Numbered from the stretch's first letter, positions 34,133-46,736 are shown. The stretch: DNA of 64,000 bases from Paludibacteraceae bacterium (GCA_028694915.1 JAQVJY010000003.1:62001-126000), one strand, 5' to 3'. Program-made: numbers and translations. The notes: generated by a model from the sequence alone, not told the origin.

Positions 34133-35320
34133 ATGGCAAAAGAAAAATTTGACAGGTCAAAACCGCACGTAAACATCGGTACCATCGGTCACGTTGACCA
34201 TGGTAAGACCACTTTGACTGCTGCAATTACAACAGTACTTGCAAAAAAAGGACTTTCTGAATTACGTTCATTCGATTCTATCGACAACGCTCCAGAAGAA
34301 AAAGAACGTGGTATCACTATCAACACTTCACACGTTGAGTACCAAACAGCAAACCGTCACTATGCACACGTTGACTGTCCTGGTCACGCTGACTACGTTA
34401 AAAACATGGTTACTGGTGCTGCTCAAATGGACGGTGCTATCATTGTAGTTGCTGCAACTGATGGTCCTATGCCACAAACTCGTGAACATATCTTGTTAGC
34501 ACGTCAGGTAAACGTACCTCGTTTGGTTGTTTTCATGAACAAATGCGACATGGTTGACGATGCTGAAATGTTGGAATTAGTAGAAATGGAAATGCGCGAA
34601 TTGCTTTCATTCTATGATTTCGATGGCGACAACACTCCTGTTATTCAAGGTTCAGCTCTTGGTGCATTGAACGGTGTTGAAAAATGGGAAGATAAAGTTA
34701 TGGAATTGATGGATGCTGTTGATAGCTGGATTTTATTGCCAGAACGTGCAGTTGACAAACCATTCTTGATGCCTGTTGAAGACGTATTCTCAATTACTGG
34801 TCGTGGTACAGTTGCTACAGGTCGTATCGAAACTGGTATCATCAAAGTAGGTGAAGAAGTTCAAATCATCGGTTTAGGTGCAGAAGGTAAAAAATCTGTT
34901 GTAACTGGTGTTGAAATGTTCCGTAAACTTCTTGATACAGGTGAAGCTGGCGATAACGTAGGTTTATTGCTTCGTGGTATCGACAAAGACGAAATCAAAC
35001 GTGGTATGGTTATTTCTCACCCAGGAAAAGTAACTCCTCACTCTGAATTCAAAGCGTCTGTTTATATCTTGAAAAAAGAAGAAGGTGGTCGTCACACTCC
35101 ATTCCACAACAAATATCGTCCTCAATTCTACATCCGTACATTGGACGTAACTGGTGAAATCACTTTACCAGAAGGAACTGAAATGGTAATGCCAGGTGAC
35201 AACTTAGAAATTACTGTAAAATTGATTTACCCAGTAGCTTGCAGCGAAGGTCTTCGTTTCGCAATCCGTGAAGGTGGTCGTACAGTAGGTTCTGGTCAAA
35301 TTACCTCTTTACTTAACTAA
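34133..35320 (+). CDS. tuf: elongation factor Tu
   Basis: 395 residues, full-length EF-Tu. G-domain motifs: [10 protein letters not shown] near 19-28, RGITI in switch [13 protein letters not shown] in switch II and NKCD; domains 2 and 3 follow, with the GGRHTPF and YRPQFYIRT segments of the aminoacyl-tRNA binding face. The GTP form carries aminoacyl-tRNA to the ribosomal A site. Placed right after four tRNAs as in E. coli tufB. Codon choice differs slightly from neighbours, with a strong bias to a few codons (ggt, cgt, gtt) as expected for a very highly expressed gene. A terminator follows. Confidence 0.98.
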   Translation: MAKEKFDRSKPHVNIGTIGHVDHGKTTLTAAITTVLAKKGLSELRSFDSIDNAPEEKERGITINTSHVEYQTANRHYAHVDCPGHADYVKNMVTGAAQMDGAIIVVAATDGPMPQTREHILLARQVNVPRLVVFMNKCDMVDDAEMLELVEMEMRELLSFYDFDGDNTPVIQGSALGALNGVEKWEDKVMELMDAVDSWILLPERAVDKPFLMPVEDVFSITGRGTVATGRIETGIIKVGEEVQIIGLGAEGKKSVVTGVEMFRKLLDTGEAGDNVGLLLRGIDKDEIKRGMVISHPGKVTPHSEFKASVYILKKEEGGRHTPFHNKYRPQFYIRTLDVTGEITLPEGTEMVMPGDNLEITVKLIYPVACSEGLRFAIREGGRTVGSGQITSLLN

Positions 35321-35359
35321 TACAAATACCTAACGGTACCTGTACTATAAAAACAGATA

Positions 35360-35398
35360 GGAAACGAGTAATCCTCGGATTACTTGTTTCCTTCTTTT
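35360..35398 (+). terminator. intrinsic terminator after tuf
   Basis: GGAAACGAGTAATCC pairs with GGATTACTTGTTTCC (one G-T pair) around a very short loop, followed by TTCTTTT. It separates tuf from tRNA-Trp and the secE operon, perhaps incompletely. Confidence 0.85.
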
Positions 35399-35407
35399 AA
35401 AAAATAA

Positions 35408-35480
35408 ACGGGTCTAGCTCAGTTGGTAGAGCACCGGTCTCCAAAACCGGGTGTCGGGAGTTCGAGCCTCTCGACCCGTG
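35408..35480 (+). tRNA. tRNA-Trp (anticodon CCA)
   Basis: 73 bases. Acceptor ACGGGTC (35408-35414) pairs with GACCCGT (35473-35479), discriminator G; D-arm TAGCTCAGTTGGTAGAGCA; anticodon loop CTCCAAA gives CCA; T-loop AGTTCGAGCCT. It lies 23 bases before secE and is probably processed from the secE-nusG transcript. Confidence 0.96.
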
Positions 35481-35503
35481 CAAAAAAAATCTATTTGCGA
35501 ATT

Positions 35504-35695
35504 ATGAAACTCATCAATTATTTCAAAGAATCTTATTCAGAACTTGTTCATAAGACCTCATGGCCTACACGACAAGAACTGACCAACAGTGCAGTAGTTG
35601 TTTTAGTAGCTTCCCTCCTTATTGCACTTGTAGTATGGGCAATGGATTCTGGGTTTGAAAGCATCATGACGTTTATTTACAACAAGGTTCTCTAA
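35504..35695 (+). CDS. secE: preprotein translocase subunit SecE
   Basis: 63 residues. The single-membrane-span SecE form: amphipathic helix MKLINYFKESYSELVHKTSWPTRQEL with the conserved W-P-T turn, then one hydrophobic segment (about 29-48, VVVLVASLLIALVVWAM). SecE clamps the SecY channel in the inner membrane. I start it at 35504; the longer in-frame ATG at 35423 lies inside tRNA-Trp. NusG follows 15 bases later, the usual pair. Confidence 0.94.
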   Translation: MKLINYFKESYSELVHKTSWPTRQELTNSAVVVLVASLLIALVVWAMDSGFESIMTFIYNKVL

Positions 35696-35699
35696 TTCT

Positions 35700-35705
35700 A
35701 GGAGG
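35700..35705 (+). promoter_or_regulatory. strong Shine-Dalgarno sequence of nusG
   Basis: AGGAGG stands 5 bases before the nusG ATG at 35711. Together with the hpf site it is one of only two clear Shine-Dalgarno sequences I find at starts in the window. Confidence 0.8.
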
Positions 35706-35710
35706 TTATC

Positions 35711-36259
35711 ATGTCTGAGACAACAAAAAAATGGTATGTATTGCGTGCCGTGAGTGGCAAAGAAAACAAGGTAAAAGAATATGCTGATGCAGAAATCCGA
35801 ACCTCTGATCTTGGGCAATACGTATCTCAGGTTTTGATTCCGATGGAAAAAGTCTACCAAATTCGTAACGGGAAGAAAACAATTAAAGAACGCAGTTATC
35901 TACCAGGCTATGTGCTTGTAGAGGCCAACATGACAAACGAGACGATGGGACGCTTGCGTAACATCCCTAACGTGTTAGGTTTCTTGGGTGAAGCTCCTGG
36001 TGGACGACCTATGCCTTTGCGTGCATCAGAAGTAACCCGTATTTTGGGTTCTGTTGACGAAATGCAGGAAATGGGAGAAGAAATCGCTATTCCTTACAGC
36101 GTAGGGGAAAATGTGAAAGTAATTGCTGGTCCATTTAGTGGTTTTTCTGGCGTTATCGAAGAAGTAAACAATGAGAAGAAAAAACTCAAAGTAATGGTGA
36201 AAATTTTCGGGCGAAAAACACCGCTCGAACTTGGTTTCATGCAAGTGGAAAAAGAGTAA
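35711..36259 (+). CDS. nusG: transcription termination/antitermination factor NusG
   Basis: 182 residues: the NGN domain (about 5-115; WYVLRAVSGKENKVKEY, LIPMEKVYQI, YLPGYVLVEANM) that contacts the RNA polymerase clamp, and the C-terminal KOW domain (about 125-182; VGENVKVIAGPFSGFSGVIEEV) that binds Rho or ribosomal protein uS10. It suppresses pausing and couples transcription with translation. It follows secE and precedes rplK, as in most bacteria. Its Shine-Dalgarno site is exceptional for this genome. Confidence 0.96.
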   Translation: MSETTKKWYVLRAVSGKENKVKEYADAEIRTSDLGQYVSQVLIPMEKVYQIRNGKKTIKERSYLPGYVLVEANMTNETMGRLRNIPNVLGFLGEAPGGRPMPLRASEVTRILGSVDEMQEMGEEIAIPYSVGENVKVIAGPFSGFSGVIEEVNNEKKKLKVMVKIFGRKTPLELGFMQVEKE

Positions 36260-36325
36260 ACAACGAGGTTACGCCCGTATAGTTGCTCAATCTAATATGT
36301 TAATAACAAAATCTTAATTAGAATT

Positions 36326-36766
36326 ATGGCTAAAGAAATTGCTGGACTTATCAAATTACAGATCAAAGGTGGTGCGGCAAATCCGTCTCCTCCTGTTGGT
36401 CCTGCTTTGGGTTCCAAAGGGATCAATATCATGGAGTTTTGTAAGCAATTCAATGCCAGAACCCAAGAAAAAGCAGGTAAAATTTTACCTGTAGTTATTA
36501 CGTACTATGCAGACAAGTCATTCACATTTGTCGTTAAAACTCCTCCTGTAGCTATCCAATTATTGGAAGCTTCAAAATTGAAGAGTGGCTCAGCAGAACC
36601 AAACCGTAAAAAGGTGGCTGAAATTACTTGGGAACAAGTAAAACAGATTGCTGAGGATAAAATGACCGACTTAAACTGTTTCACACTAGAGTCAGCCATG
36701 ACAATGGTTGCTGGCACTGCGAGAAGTATGGGTATTACCGTTAAAGGTGAATTCCCTAATATTTAA
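36326..36766 (+). CDS. rplK: 50S ribosomal protein uL11
   Basis: 146 residues with the uL11 signature: [21 protein letters not shown] (residues 8-28 region) and the C-terminal RNA-binding domain [26 protein letters not shown]. Sits at the base of the ribosomal stalk and takes part in GTPase-factor stimulation. The 66-base gap after nusG has no visible signal; rplA follows 20 bases downstream. Confidence 0.97.
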   Translation: MAKEIAGLIKLQIKGGAANPSPPVGPALGSKGINIMEFCKQFNARTQEKAGKILPVVITYYADKSFTFVVKTPPVAIQLLEASKLKSGSAEPNRKKVAEITWEQVKQIAEDKMTDLNCFTLESAMTMVAGTARSMGITVKGEFPNI

Positions 36767-36786
36767 CACTTAACTTCAATTCAACA

Positions 36787-37485
36787 ATGGGTAAACTTAC
36801 AAAAAATCAAAAGTTAGCTGCAGAGAAAATTGAAGCAGGAAAAGCTTATACTCTCAATGAAGCCGCAAAATTGGTTAAAGAAATTACTAAAACCAAATTT
36901 GACGCCTCTGTGGATATTGATGTACGTTTAGGTGTAGACCCACGTAAAGCAAACCAAATGGTTCGTGGCGTGGTTTCATTACCTAACGGTACAGGTAAAC
37001 AAGTACGGGTTCTTGCATTATGTACTCCTGACAAAGAAGCCGAAGCGAAAGCTGCAGGCGCTGACTATGTTGGTCTCGATGAATATATCGAAAAAATAAA
37101 AGGCGGATGGACAGATATTGATGTTATCATCACTATGCCTGCTATCATGGGTAAAATTGGTGCTCTTGGTCGCGTATTAGGCCCTCGTGGTTTAATGCCA
37201 AATCCTAAAAGCGGTACTGTAACCATGGAAGTTGGTAAAGCGGTAACAGAAGTAAAAGCTGGTAAAATTGACTTTAAAGTAGACAAAACAGGTATTATTC
37301 ACACTTCTATCGGTAAAGTTTCGTTTAACGAAAAACAAATCGTAGAAAATGCGAAAGAATTCATGAATACTATTATGAAGTTGAAACCATCTTCAGCTAA
37401 AGGTACATATGTAAAAAGCATTTATCTTTCAAGTACAATGAGTGCAGGTATCAAAATTGATACTAAATCAATTGATGAAAACTAA
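36787..37485 (+). CDS. rplA: 50S ribosomal protein uL1
   Basis: 232 residues of the uL1 family: [20 protein letters not shown], the domain II segment [17 protein letters not shown], and the conserved [19 protein letters not shown]. It binds 23S rRNA to form the L1 stalk near the E site, and in many bacteria represses its own operon. rplJ starts 13 bases later, so the usual long L10 leader region is absent between these two genes. Confidence 0.97.
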   Translation: MGKLTKNQKLAAEKIEAGKAYTLNEAAKLVKEITKTKFDASVDIDVRLGVDPRKANQMVRGVVSLPNGTGKQVRVLALCTPDKEAEAKAAGADYVGLDEYIEKIKGGWTDIDVIITMPAIMGKIGALGRVLGPRGLMPNPKSGTVTMEVGKAVTEVKAGKIDFKVDKTGIIHTSIGKVSFNEKQIVENAKEFMNTIMKLKPSSAKGTYVKSIYLSSTMSAGIKIDTKSIDEN

Positions 37486-37498
37486 TTAAAACGAAGGT

Positions 37499-38017
37499 AT
37501 GAAAAAGGAAGATAAAAGCATCATTATTTCGCAAATACAGGAAACTCTCCAATCGTACAGTAATTTTTATATTACTGAAGCGCAAGGATTGAACGCAGAA
37601 CAGGTTAGCAATTTGAGACGTCTTTGCAATAAAGGCGACATCAAAATGTTAGTTGTCAAAAATACGTTATTCCAAAAAGCATTAGAAGCTAATGGTATTG
37701 AAACAGCACCGTTGGCTGAAGCACTTAAGCAAAATTCAGCTATTTTGTTTTCTAATACTGGCAATGCTCCAGCTAAATTAATTAAAGAATTTAGCAAGGC
37801 AAATCAAAAACCAGTTTTGAAAGCAGCTTATGTAGAAGAATGCTTGTATGTTGGCGAAAATCAACTCGAAACTCTTATTACAATTAAGAGCAAAAACGAA
37901 CTTATTGGTGATATCATTGGCTTATTGCAATCACCTGCTAAGAACGTTGTGTCCGCACTCCAATCAGGAGGAACTACAATTCATGGCGTGTTGAAAACAC
38001 TCTCTGAAAGAAATTAA
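37499..38017 (+). CDS. rplJ: 50S ribosomal protein uL10
   Basis: 172 residues of uL10, with NFYITEAQGLNAEQVSNLRR and MLVVKNTLFQKALE in the rRNA-binding N-terminal domain and a C-terminal helix (about 135-172) that carries bL12 dimers. It anchors the ribosomal stalk. It follows rplA closely and precedes rplL by 44 bases in the stalk operon. Confidence 0.96.
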   Translation: MKKEDKSIIISQIQETLQSYSNFYITEAQGLNAEQVSNLRRLCNKGDIKMLVVKNTLFQKALEANGIETAPLAEALKQNSAILFSNTGNAPAKLIKEFSKANQKPVLKAAYVEECLYVGENQLETLITIKSKNELIGDIIGLLQSPAKNVVSALQSGGTTIHGVLKTLSERN

Positions 38018-38061
38018 TTATTTACAAAAACAAAATTACAAACACATAAATTATTATTACA

Positions 38062-38436
38062 ATGGCAGATTTGAAAGCTTTTGCAGAACAATTGGTTAAC
38101 CTTACCGTTAAAGAAGTAAATGAGTTAGCCGCAATTTTGAAAGATGAATACGGTATCGAACCTGCTGCTGCAGCTGTTGCTGTTGCTGCTGGTCCTGCTG
38201 CTGCTGCTGAAGCAGTTGAAGAAAAATCATCATTTGATGTTATTTTGAAATCAGCTGGTGCCAACAAATTGGCAATCGTTAAGTTAGTAAAAGAACTTAC
38301 CGGTCTTGGCTTGAAAGAAGCTAAAGATATCGTAGACGCTGCTCCAGCTCCTGTTAAAGAAGGTGTTGCTAAAGAAGAGGCTGAATCTCTTAAAAAGCAA
38401 TTGACTGAAGCAGGCGCTGAAGTTGAACTTAAGTAA
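38062..38436 (+). CDS. rplL: 50S ribosomal protein bL12 (L7/L12)
   Basis: 124 residues: N-terminal dimerisation helix pair (about 1-32), an Ala-rich flexible hinge (residues 36-52, mostly Ala and Val), and the globular C-terminal domain ([20 protein letters not shown] and [14 protein letters not shown]) that recruits EF-G, EF-Tu and IF-2. The hinge makes a misleading alanine-rich open frame on the other strand. An attenuator hairpin follows before rpoB. Confidence 0.97.
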   Translation: MADLKAFAEQLVNLTVKEVNELAAILKDEYGIEPAAAAVAVAAGPAAAAEAVEEKSSFDVILKSAGANKLAIVKLVKELTGLGLKEAKDIVDAAPAPVKEGVAKEEAESLKKQLTEAGAEVELK

Positions 38437-38464
38437 GTCTAAATCCTGGTTTTCAGGGTATTAC

Positions 38465-38503
38465 GGTTTAGAATCCCGCTCAAACGGGACTCTAAACCTT
38501 TTT
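38465..38503 (+). terminator. attenuator hairpin between rplL and rpoB
   Basis: GGTTTAGA-TCCCG pairs with CGGGA-TCTAAACC with a small internal mismatch around CTCAAA, followed by TTTTT. In many bacteria a leaky terminator here lowers rpoBC expression relative to ribosomal proteins; the same role is inferred. Confidence 0.82.
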
Positions 38504-38541
38504 ATGTATAACAAATAAGTTCAACTAATACACACTAATAA

Positions 38542-41500
38542 ATGTCTTCAAATACTGAAAATCAAAGAACGAGTTTTGCCTCCATTAAAGATCAGTTGGC
38601 CTACCCTGACTTCTTGGAAGTACAACTTAAATCATTTAGAGATTTCTTCCAACTAGATACTCCTCCAGAAAGAAGAAAAAATGAGGGATTGTACCGCGTA
38701 TTTGCTGAAAACTTTCCAATAGCAGATACACGTAATAATTTCGTTCTCGAATTCCTCGATTATTATGTTGATCCTCCCCGTTACTCTATCGACGAGTGTA
38801 TCCGTCGTGGCTTAACTTATAGTGTTCCATTAAAAGCCAAATTAAAATTATATTGCACCGATCCAGATCATGAAGATTTTGATACGGTTATCCAAGATGT
38901 GTACTTGGGACCTATCCCTTACATGACCGCCAAAGGTACATTTGTTATCAATGGTGCAGAACGTGTTATTGTGTCGCAATTACACCGTTCTCCTGGTGTA
39001 TTCTTCGGTCAAAGCACACATGCTAACGGTACAAAACTTTATTCTGCACGTATCATTCCTTTCCGCGGATCGTGGATTGAATTTGCTACGGATATCAATA
39101 ATGTGATGTACGCTTACATCGACCGTAAGAAAAAATTACCTGTTACTACCCTGCTACGTGCCATCGGCTACGAAAGTGACCAAGATATTTTGGAAACATT
39201 CGGTTTAGCAGAAGAAGTAAAAGTAAACAAAACCAATTTAAAGAAAGTAATTGGTCGCAAATTGGCAGTTCGTGTTGTTAAAACATGGGCCGAAGATTTT
39301 GTGGATGAAGATACCGGTGAAGTAGTAAGCGTTGAGCGTACAAAAGTACTTATCGACCGCGAAACTATCATCGAATCAAATCATATCGACGACATTATCG
39401 AATCGGGAAATCAAACTATTTTGCTTCACAGAGAAGATCAAAATGTGGATGATTTTGCGATTATCTATAATACTTTACAAAAAGACCCTAGTAACACTGA
39501 AAAAGAAGCCGTGTTACACATTTATCGTCAATTGCGTAATGCAGAACCTGCCGATGACGCATCTGCTCGCGAAACGATTAATGGTCTTTTCTTCTCTGAA
39601 AAACGCTATGACTTAGGCGAAGTTGGTCGTTATAGAATCAATAGAAAACTCAATCTGACAACAGATATGGGTGTTCGTGTATTGACCAAAGAAGATATTA
39701 TTGAAATTATCAAATATCTGATTAAACTGATCAATTCCAAAGTAGATGTGGATGATATTGACCACTTAAGTAACCGTCGTGTACGTACTGTAGGTGAACA
39801 ACTTTATCAACAATTCAACATTGGTTTAGCTCGTATGGCTCGTACTATTCGTGAACGTATGAATGTACGTGACAACGAAGTATTTACGCCTATCGATTTG
39901 ATTAACGCTAAAACAATTTCGTCGGTTATCAATTCGTTTTTCGGTACCAATGCGCTCTCTCAATTTATGGATCAAACCAATCCATTAGCTGAAATCACTC
40001 ACAAACGTCGTTTGTCAGCCCTCGGGCCTGGTGGTTTGAGCCGCGACCGTGCAGGTTTCGAAGTTCGTGACGTTCACTATACACACTATGGTCGTCTTTG
40101 CCCTATTGAAACACCAGAAGGACCAAACATTGGTTTGATTTCTTCGTTGTGTGTATATGCTAAAATCAACGAACTTGGCTTTATCGAAACGCCTTATCGT
40201 AAAGTAGAAAACTCAACTGTTGATTTATCGGCTGAAGGTGTAACTTACTTAACCGCTGAAGAAGAAGAAGATTTAGTGGTAGCACAAGGTAACGCACCAC
40301 TCGATGCTAATGGTAAATTCATTCGTAACAAGGTTAAATCTCGTTTGGAAGCTGACTTCCCAATGGTGCCTCCAACAGAAGTGGATTTGATGGACGTTGC
40401 TCCACAACAAATTGCCTCTATTGCAGCAGCCTTGATTCCATTCTTGGAACACGATGATGCTAACCGTGCATTGATGGGATCTAACATGATGCGCCAGGCC
40501 GTACCATTGTTACGTCCTGAAGCTCCAATTGTTGGAACAGGTATCGAACGTCAGCTTATTGCTGATTCACGTACCCAAATTATGGCCGAAGGTAATGGCT
40601 TGGTTGAATTTGTAGATGCAAGTGTTATTCGTATTCGTTACGATCGTAGTGAAGAAGAAGCATTTGTGAATTTTGAAGATTCTGTAAAAGAATACCCTCT
40701 TCCAAAATTCTTAAAAACCAACCAAGATACAACCATCGACTTACGTCCTATCGTTAAAAAAGGCGATCGCGTAACGCTTAACCAAATTTTGACAGAAGGT
40801 TATTCAACTCAAAATGGTGAATTAGCTTTAGGTTGCAACTTAAAAGTGGCTTATATGCCTTGGAAAGGTTACAACTATGAGGATGCTATCGTTATCAACG
40901 AACGCGTAGTTCGTGAAGACGTTTATACCTCTATTCACGTAAGCGAATATACACTTGAAGTGCGCGAAACTAAACGTGGTATGGAAGAGTTAACCTCTGA
41001 CATTCCAAACGTTAGCGAGGACGCTACTAAAGATTTGGACGAAAACGGTATTATTCGTATTGGTGCTCACGTAATACCAGGCGACATTTTGATTGGTAAA
41101 ATCACTCCAAAAGGTGAAACCGATCCAACACCTGAAGAAAAATTGTTACGTGCTATCTTTGGTGACAAAGCTGGTGATGTTAAAGATGCTTCATTGAAAG
41201 CTTCACCTTCATTAAGAGGTGTAGTTATTGGCAAAGAACTTTATTCTAAAGCACAACGTAATCGTAAATCACGCAACACGGATAAAGAGATTTTAGCAAA
41301 ATTAGATGCTGAATTCGAAAGAGAAGTAAGTGCATTAAGAGCTCAATTAATTGACAAATTAATTACTATCACCAACGGTAAAACATCGCAAGGTGTGAAA
41401 GACTTCTTAGGCACAGACCTCATTCCTAAAGGCGTGAAGTTTACACAAAAATTACTCAACGAAATTGATTATAACGTGGTTCAATTGACCAAATGGACAA

Positions 41501-42354
41501 CAGACCCACATAAAAACGATATGATTAGAGATATCGTAATCAATTACTTGAAAAAATACAAAGAATGCGATTCTAAATTAAAACGTAAAAAATTCAATGT
41601 AACTATTGGAGATGAACTTCCTTCTGGAATCATTCAATTAGCCAAAGTTTATATTGCTAAAAAACGTAAAATTCGCGTTGGTGATAAAATGGCAGGTCGT
41701 CACGGTAACAAAGGTATCGTTTCGAAAATTGTTCGTCAAGAAGATATGCCATTCCTTGAAGATGGAACTCCAGTAGATATCGTATTGAATCCACTTGGTG
41801 TACCTTCTCGTATGAACCTTGGACAGATTTTCGAAGCTGTACTTGGTTGGGCAGGCAAGGAATTAGGTATGAAATTTGCGACACCAATTTTCGATGGTGC
41901 AAACCTCGACGATTTGAACGAATGGTGCGACAAAGCTGGTGTTCCACGTTATGGTAAAGCTTACCTTTATGATGGTGGTACTGGCGAACGTTTTGACCAA
42001 CCTGCTACGGTAGGTGTGACTTACTTCTTGAAATTAGGCCACATGGTTGAAGATAAAATGCACGCACGTTCTATTGGACCTTACTCACTTATTACACAAC
42101 AACCATTGGGTGGTAAAGCTCAATTTGGTGGTCAACGTTTTGGTGAGATGGAGGTTTGGGCACTCGAAGCCTTTGGTGCATCTTACATTTTACAGGAAAT
42201 TTTGACTATAAAATCGGATGACGTAATGGGCCGTGCTCGCGCTTACGAAGCCATTGTGAAAGGCGATCCAATGCCACTACCTGGCATTCCGGAATCACTG
42301 AACGTATTATTACACGAGTTGAAAGGTTTAGGTTTAAGTGTTAATTTGGAATAA
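38542..42354 (+). CDS. rpoB: DNA-directed RNA polymerase subunit beta
   Basis: 1270 residues, full length. Recognisable parts include the N-terminal lobe ([16 protein letters not shown]), the rifampicin region ([45 protein letters not shown], here with the wild-type drug-contact residues Gln, Asp, His, Arg and Ser), the [18 protein letters not shown] active-site segment, [15 protein letters not shown], and the C-terminal clamp [21 protein letters not shown]. With rpoC it forms the catalytic core of RNA polymerase. Sequence gives no sign of rifampicin resistance changes. Confidence 0.98.
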   Translation: MSSNTENQRTSFASIKDQLAYPDFLEVQLKSFRDFFQLDTPPERRKNEGLYRVFAENFPIADTRNNFVLEFLDYYVDPPRYSIDECIRRGLTYSVPLKAKLKLYCTDPDHEDFDTVIQDVYLGPIPYMTAKGTFVINGAERVIVSQLHRSPGVFFGQSTHANGTKLYSARIIPFRGSWIEFATDINNVMYAYIDRKKKLPVTTLLRAIGYESDQDILETFGLAEEVKVNKTNLKKVIGRKLAVRVVKTWAEDFVDEDTGEVVSVERTKVLIDRETIIESNHIDDIIESGNQTILLHREDQNVDDFAIIYNTLQKDPSNTEKEAVLHIYRQLRNAEPADDASARETINGLFFSEKRYDLGEVGRYRINRKLNLTTDMGVRVLTKEDIIEIIKYLIKLINSKVDVDDIDHLSNRRVRTVGEQLYQQFNIGLARMARTIRERMNVRDNEVFTPIDLINAKTISSVINSFFGTNALSQFMDQTNPLAEITHKRRLSALGPGGLSRDRAGFEVRDVHYTHYGRLCPIETPEGPNIGLISSLCVYAKINELGFIETPYRKVENSTVDLSAEGVTYLTAEEEEDLVVAQGNAPLDANGKFIRNKVKSRLEADFPMVPPTEVDLMDVAPQQIASIAAALIPFLEHDDANRALMGSNMMRQAVPLLRPEAPIVGTGIERQLIADSRTQIMAEGNGLVEFVDASVIRIRYDRSEEEAFVNFEDSVKEYPLPKFLKTNQDTTIDLRPIVKKGDRVTLNQILTEGYSTQNGELALGCNLKVAYMPWKGYNYEDAIVINERVVREDVYTSIHVSEYTLEVRETKRGMEELTSDIPNVSEDATKDLDENGIIRIGAHVIPGDILIGKITPKGETDPTPEEKLLRAIFGDKAGDVKDASLKASPSLRGVVIGKELYSKAQRNRKSRNTDKEILAKLDAEFEREVSALRAQLIDKLITITNGKTSQGVKDFLGTDLIPKGVKFTQKLLNEIDYNVVQLTKWTTDPHKNDMIRDIVINYLKKYKECDSKLKRKKFNVTIGDELPSGIIQLAKVYIAKKRKIRVGDKMAGRHGNKGIVSKIVRQEDMPFLEDGTPVDIVLNPLGVPSRMNLGQIFEAVLGWAGKELGMKFATPIFDGANLDDLNEWCDKAGVPRYGKAYLYDGGTGERFDQPATVGVTYFLKLGHMVEDKMHARSIGPYSLITQQPLGGKAQFGGQRFGEMEVWALEAFGASYILQEILTIKSDDVMGRARAYEAIVKGDPMPLPGIPESLNVLLHELKGLGLSVNLE

Positions 42355-42410
42355 GTTTATTATTTCTACATTAAACCGAATTTTTACATCTTACAAATTT
42401 CAATAAGAAT

Positions 42411-45400
42411 ATGGCATTTAAAAGAGAAAATAAGATCAAAAATAATTTCACCAAGATTTCCATCGGGCTTGCATCGCCCGAGGAAATTCTTGAATCGTCG
42501 TATGGCGAGGTGTTGAAACCTGAAACCATCAACTATCGTACTTACAAACCTGAACGTGATGGTTTGTTCTGCGAACGTATTTTTGGACCAGTGAAAGACT
42601 ACGAATGTCACTGCGGTAAATACAAACGTATTCGTTACAAAGGAATCGTTTGCGACCGTTGTGGTGTAGAAGTTACTGAGAAAAAAGTGCGCCGCGAACG
42701 TACTGGACACATTCAACTAGTTGTGCCTGTGGCACATATTTGGTACTTCCGTTCATTGCCAAACAAGATTGGTTACCTTCTTGGAATGCCTAGCAAAAAA
42801 CTTGATTCAATCATTTATTACGAAAAATATGTGGTGATTCAAGCAGGTATTTTAGCTGAATCAGAAGGCGAGCCAGTAGTAGAAGGCGAATTAATTGATG
42901 AAGACAAATACTTAGAATTGATGGAGAAACTTCCACGCGAAAACCAAATGCTGGAAGACACCGATCCTAATAAATTTATCGCAAAAATGGGCGCTGAAGC
43001 AATCCACGAGATGCTTTCACGCTTGGATTTAGATAAATTATCATACGACTTACGTCACAAAGCCGATACCGATTCATCACAACAACGTAAAGCAGAAGCT
43101 TTAAAACGTTTGCAAGTAGTAGAATCATTCCGTGCCGCACGCCACAAAAATCGTCCTGAATGGATGATTTTGAAAACAATTCCGGTTATTCCACCAGAAT
43201 TGCGTCCGTTAGTTCCATTGGATGGTGGTCGTTTTGCCACATCGGATTTGAACGACTTATATCGTCGTGTGATTATCCGTAATAACCGTTTGAAACGCTT
43301 AATCGAAATCAAAGCTCCTGAAGTAATTTTACGTAACGAAAAACGTATGTTACAAGAAGCAGTCGATTCATTGATTGACAATTCGCGTAAATCAAGCGCT
43401 ATGAAAACCGATTCAAACCGTCCATTGAAATCTCTTTCGGATAGTTTAAAAGGTAAACAAGGTCGTTTCCGTCAGAACTTATTGGGTAAACGTGTCGATT
43501 ATTCCGCTCGTTCGGTAATCGTCGTTGGTCCAGAATTGAAAATGCACGAATGCGGTATCCCAAAAGATATGGCAGCCGAACTTTTCAAACCATTTGTTAT
43601 CCGTAAACTGATTGAACGCGGTATTGTTAAAACCGTAAAATCGGCTAAAAAGATTATCGACCGTAAAGATCCTGTGGTTTGGGATATCCTAGAATATGTA
43701 ATGAAAGGACACCCTGTATTATTAAACCGTGCTCCAACTTTGCACCGTTTAGGTATTCAGGCATTCCAACCAAAAATGATTGAAGGTAAAGCTATTCAAT
43801 TGCACCCATTGGCTTGTACGGCGTTCAATGCCGACTTTGATGGTGACCAAATGGCTGTTCACTTACCACTTGGTAATGAAGCTGTATTGGAAGCACAATT
43901 GTTGATGCTTGCTTCACATAACATTTTAAATCCAGCTAACGGTGCACCTATCACAGTGCCATCGCAAGATATGGTGCTTGGTTTGTATTATATTACAAAA
44001 CCACGTAAAGGCGCACTTGGCGAAGGTTTAAAATTCTATTCTCCAGAAGAGGTAGAAATCGCTTATAACGAGAAAAAAGTAGATATTCACGCTATCATTT
44101 CGGTTAAAACGAAAGATGTTGATGAAAACGGGAAACCAGTTGTACGTATGATTGAAGAAACAACGGTAGGTCGCGTGATTGTAAACAAATTCATTCCTGA
44201 TGAAGTTGGTTACCTCAACGAACTACTTTCTAAAAAATCATTGCGTAATATCATTTCTCGCGTAATCGAAACATGTGGTGTAGCTCGTACAGCTCAATTC
44301 TTGGATGATATCAAAAACTTAGGTTACCAAATGGCATTCCGTGGTGGTTTGTCGTTCAACCTATCGGACGTTATTATTCCAGAAGAAAAAGAAGCGTTGG
44401 TACAAAAAGGGTACGATGATGTAGAAAGCATTATGGCCGACTATAACATGGGCTTTATTACCAATAACGAACGTTACAATAAAATCATCGATACTTGGAC
44501 TGAAGTCAATAGCAAATTGGCAAAAGTCGTTATCAACCAATTGGCAAACGATAACCAAGGTTTCAACTCTGTATACATGATGTTGGATTCTGGAGCACGT
44601 GGTTCTAAAGAACAGATTCGTCAGTTATCTGGTATGCGTGGTTTGATGGCAAAACCTCAAAAAGCTGGTGCCGAAGGTGGACAAATTATTGAAAACCCAA
44701 TTTTGGCGAACTTTAAAGAAGGTTTGTCGGTATTGGAATACTTTATTTCTACCCACGGTGCTCGTAAAGGTTTGGCCGATACCGCTTTGAAAACTGCCGA
44801 TGCTGGTTACTTAACTCGTCGTTTGGTGGACGTTTCACACGATGTGATTATCAACGAAGAAGATTGCGGTACATTGCGTGGTTTGATTGCTACCGAGTTG
44901 AAAAATAAAGAGCAAGTAGTTGCTTCATTATACGAACGCATCTTAGGACGTGTTTCGGTACATGATATTTTCCACCCAATTACGGGCGAATTGATTGTAG
45001 CTTCAGGAGACGAAATCCAAGAAGCTGCTGCTAAAATCATTCAAGAATCACCTATTGAACGTGTTGAAATCCGTTCAGTATTAACGTGTGAATCTAAACA
45101 TGGCGTTTGTGCTAAATGTTATGGTCGTAACTTGGCAACGGGTCGTATGGTTCATAGAGGTGAAGCTGTCGGTGTTATTGCAGCACAATCTATTGGTGAG
45201 CCAGGTACTCAGTTGACTTTGCGTACATTCCACGTCGGTGGTGTGGCTTCGAATATTGCCGCAGAATCGAACATGGTTGCACGTTACGATGGTATCTTGG
45301 AAATCGACGAATTGCGTACCGTAGAAGCTATTGATGCTACTGGTAAACCATATCAAGTAGTAGTTAGTCGTCAAGCTGAATCTCGTATCGTCGACCCAAA

Positions 45401-46718
45401 TACAAAAATTGCACTGACTACTCAAAATATTAACTACGGTTCTAAACTCTTCTTCCCTAACGGTTCAACCGTGAAAAAAGGAGATAAAATTTGCGAATGG
45501 GATCCATTCAATGCCGTAATTATTTCGGAAGTTGAAGGTAAAGTCGACTTTGAAAGTATGATTGAAAACGTAACCTATAAAGTAGAATCGGATGAGGCTA
45601 CTGGCTTACGCGAAAAATTGATTATCGAGTCGAAAGATAAAACTAAAGTACCATCGGTTCACATTGTAAACAAAGCTGGTGATATTTTAAAAACCTACAA
45701 CTTACCAGTAGGTGCTCACATGGTAGTAGACGACAAGAATGAGGTGAAAACCGGTGACTTGTTGGTAAAAATACCACGTGCCATAGGTAGCGCAGGTGAT
45801 ATCACGGGTGGTTTGCCACGTGTAACTGAATTATTTGAAGCACGTAACCCTTCAAATCCAGCTGTAGTAGCTGAAATTGATGGTGAAGTAAACTTCGGAA
45901 AAATCAAACGTGGTAACCGCGAAATTAGCATTACTTCCAAAACTGGAGAAGAGAAAAAATACTTGGTTCCATTGTCAAAACAAATATTGGTTCAAGAAAG
46001 TGACTACGTACGCGCAGGAACTCCACTTTCTGACGGTGCTACCACACCATCTGATATCTTGGCAATTAAAGGACCTACCGCCGTTCAAGAATACATTGTA
46101 AACGAAGTACAAGATGTATACCGTTTGCAAGGTGTGAAAATCAACGACAAACACTTTGAAGTCATCGTACGTCAAATGATGCGTAAAGTTGAAATAGCTG
46201 AACCAGGCGATACGCGTTTCTTGGAAAACCAAGTAGTCGATAAAATCGAATTCATGGAAGAAAACGATCGTATTTGGGGTAAAAAAGTGGTAGTAGAAGC
46301 TGGCGACTCAGCCAACTTAGTACCAGGACAAATTGTTACCGCGCGCAAATTGCGTGACGAAAACAGTGCTCTTAAACGTCGTGACTTGAAGTTAGTTGAA
46401 GTACGTGACGCTATGCCAGCAACATCGCGACAGATGTTACAAGGTATTACTCGCGCCGCACTCCAAACCAAGAGCTTTATGTCGGCTGCATCGTTCCAGG
46501 AAACTACCAAAGTACTTAACGAGGCTGCAATCAATGCCAAAGTTGACAAATTGGAAGGTATGAAAGAAAATGTGATTGTTGGTTTACGAATTCCAGCAGG
46601 TACAGGTTTACGTGAATACGATAAATTTGTAGTAGCATCGAAAGATGACTATGAACGCTCGCTTGATATCAATAAATCAATTACTGATATGGACGAAATA
46701 GTTGAAAATATTCACTAA
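42411..46718 (+). CDS. rpoC: DNA-directed RNA polymerase subunit beta'
   Basis: 1435 residues, full length. N-terminal zinc site in CHCGKYK...CDRCG (about 66-85); the catalytic magnesium loop [12 protein letters not shown] at 473-484; bridge helix and trigger loop in [22 protein letters not shown] and [16 protein letters not shown]; second zinc site [13 protein letters not shown]. The sequence between the trigger-loop halves carries a lineage insertion with beta-rich barrel-sandwich repeats ([21 protein letters not shown] region). Follows rpoB by 56 bases. A terminator follows. Confidence 0.98.
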   Translation: MAFKRENKIKNNFTKISIGLASPEEILESSYGEVLKPETINYRTYKPERDGLFCERIFGPVKDYECHCGKYKRIRYKGIVCDRCGVEVTEKKVRRERTGHIQLVVPVAHIWYFRSLPNKIGYLLGMPSKKLDSIIYYEKYVVIQAGILAESEGEPVVEGELIDEDKYLELMEKLPRENQMLEDTDPNKFIAKMGAEAIHEMLSRLDLDKLSYDLRHKADTDSSQQRKAEALKRLQVVESFRAARHKNRPEWMILKTIPVIPPELRPLVPLDGGRFATSDLNDLYRRVIIRNNRLKRLIEIKAPEVILRNEKRMLQEAVDSLIDNSRKSSAMKTDSNRPLKSLSDSLKGKQGRFRQNLLGKRVDYSARSVIVVGPELKMHECGIPKDMAAELFKPFVIRKLIERGIVKTVKSAKKIIDRKDPVVWDILEYVMKGHPVLLNRAPTLHRLGIQAFQPKMIEGKAIQLHPLACTAFNADFDGDQMAVHLPLGNEAVLEAQLLMLASHNILNPANGAPITVPSQDMVLGLYYITKPRKGALGEGLKFYSPEEVEIAYNEKKVDIHAIISVKTKDVDENGKPVVRMIEETTVGRVIVNKFIPDEVGYLNELLSKKSLRNIISRVIETCGVARTAQFLDDIKNLGYQMAFRGGLSFNLSDVIIPEEKEALVQKGYDDVESIMADYNMGFITNNERYNKIIDTWTEVNSKLAKVVINQLANDNQGFNSVYMMLDSGARGSKEQIRQLSGMRGLMAKPQKAGAEGGQIIENPILANFKEGLSVLEYFISTHGARKGLADTALKTADAGYLTRRLVDVSHDVIINEEDCGTLRGLIATELKNKEQVVASLYERILGRVSVHDIFHPITGELIVASGDEIQEAAAKIIQESPIERVEIRSVLTCESKHGVCAKCYGRNLATGRMVHRGEAVGVIAAQSIGEPGTQLTLRTFHVGGVASNIAAESNMVARYDGILEIDELRTVEAIDATGKPYQVVVSRQAESRIVDPNTKIALTTQNINYGSKLFFPNGSTVKKGDKICEWDPFNAVIISEVEGKVDFESMIENVTYKVESDEATGLREKLIIESKDKTKVPSVHIVNKAGDILKTYNLPVGAHMVVDDKNEVKTGDLLVKIPRAIGSAGDITGGLPRVTELFEARNPSNPAVVAEIDGEVNFGKIKRGNREISITSKTGEEKKYLVPLSKQILVQESDYVRAGTPLSDGATTPSDILAIKGPTAVQEYIVNEVQDVYRLQGVKINDKHFEVIVRQMMRKVEIAEPGDTRFLENQVVDKIEFMEENDRIWGKKVVVEAGDSANLVPGQIVTARKLRDENSALKRRDLKLVEVRDAMPATSRQMLQGITRAALQTKSFMSAASFQETTKVLNEAAINAKVDKLEGMKENVIVGLRIPAGTGLREYDKFVVASKDDYERSLDINKSITDMDEIVENIH

Positions 46719-46736
46719 TTCAACCATGCAACTCAA

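Noticed and set aside
38022..38267. Alanine-rich frame antisense to rplL
   Set aside because: It mirrors the Ala-rich hinge of bL12.
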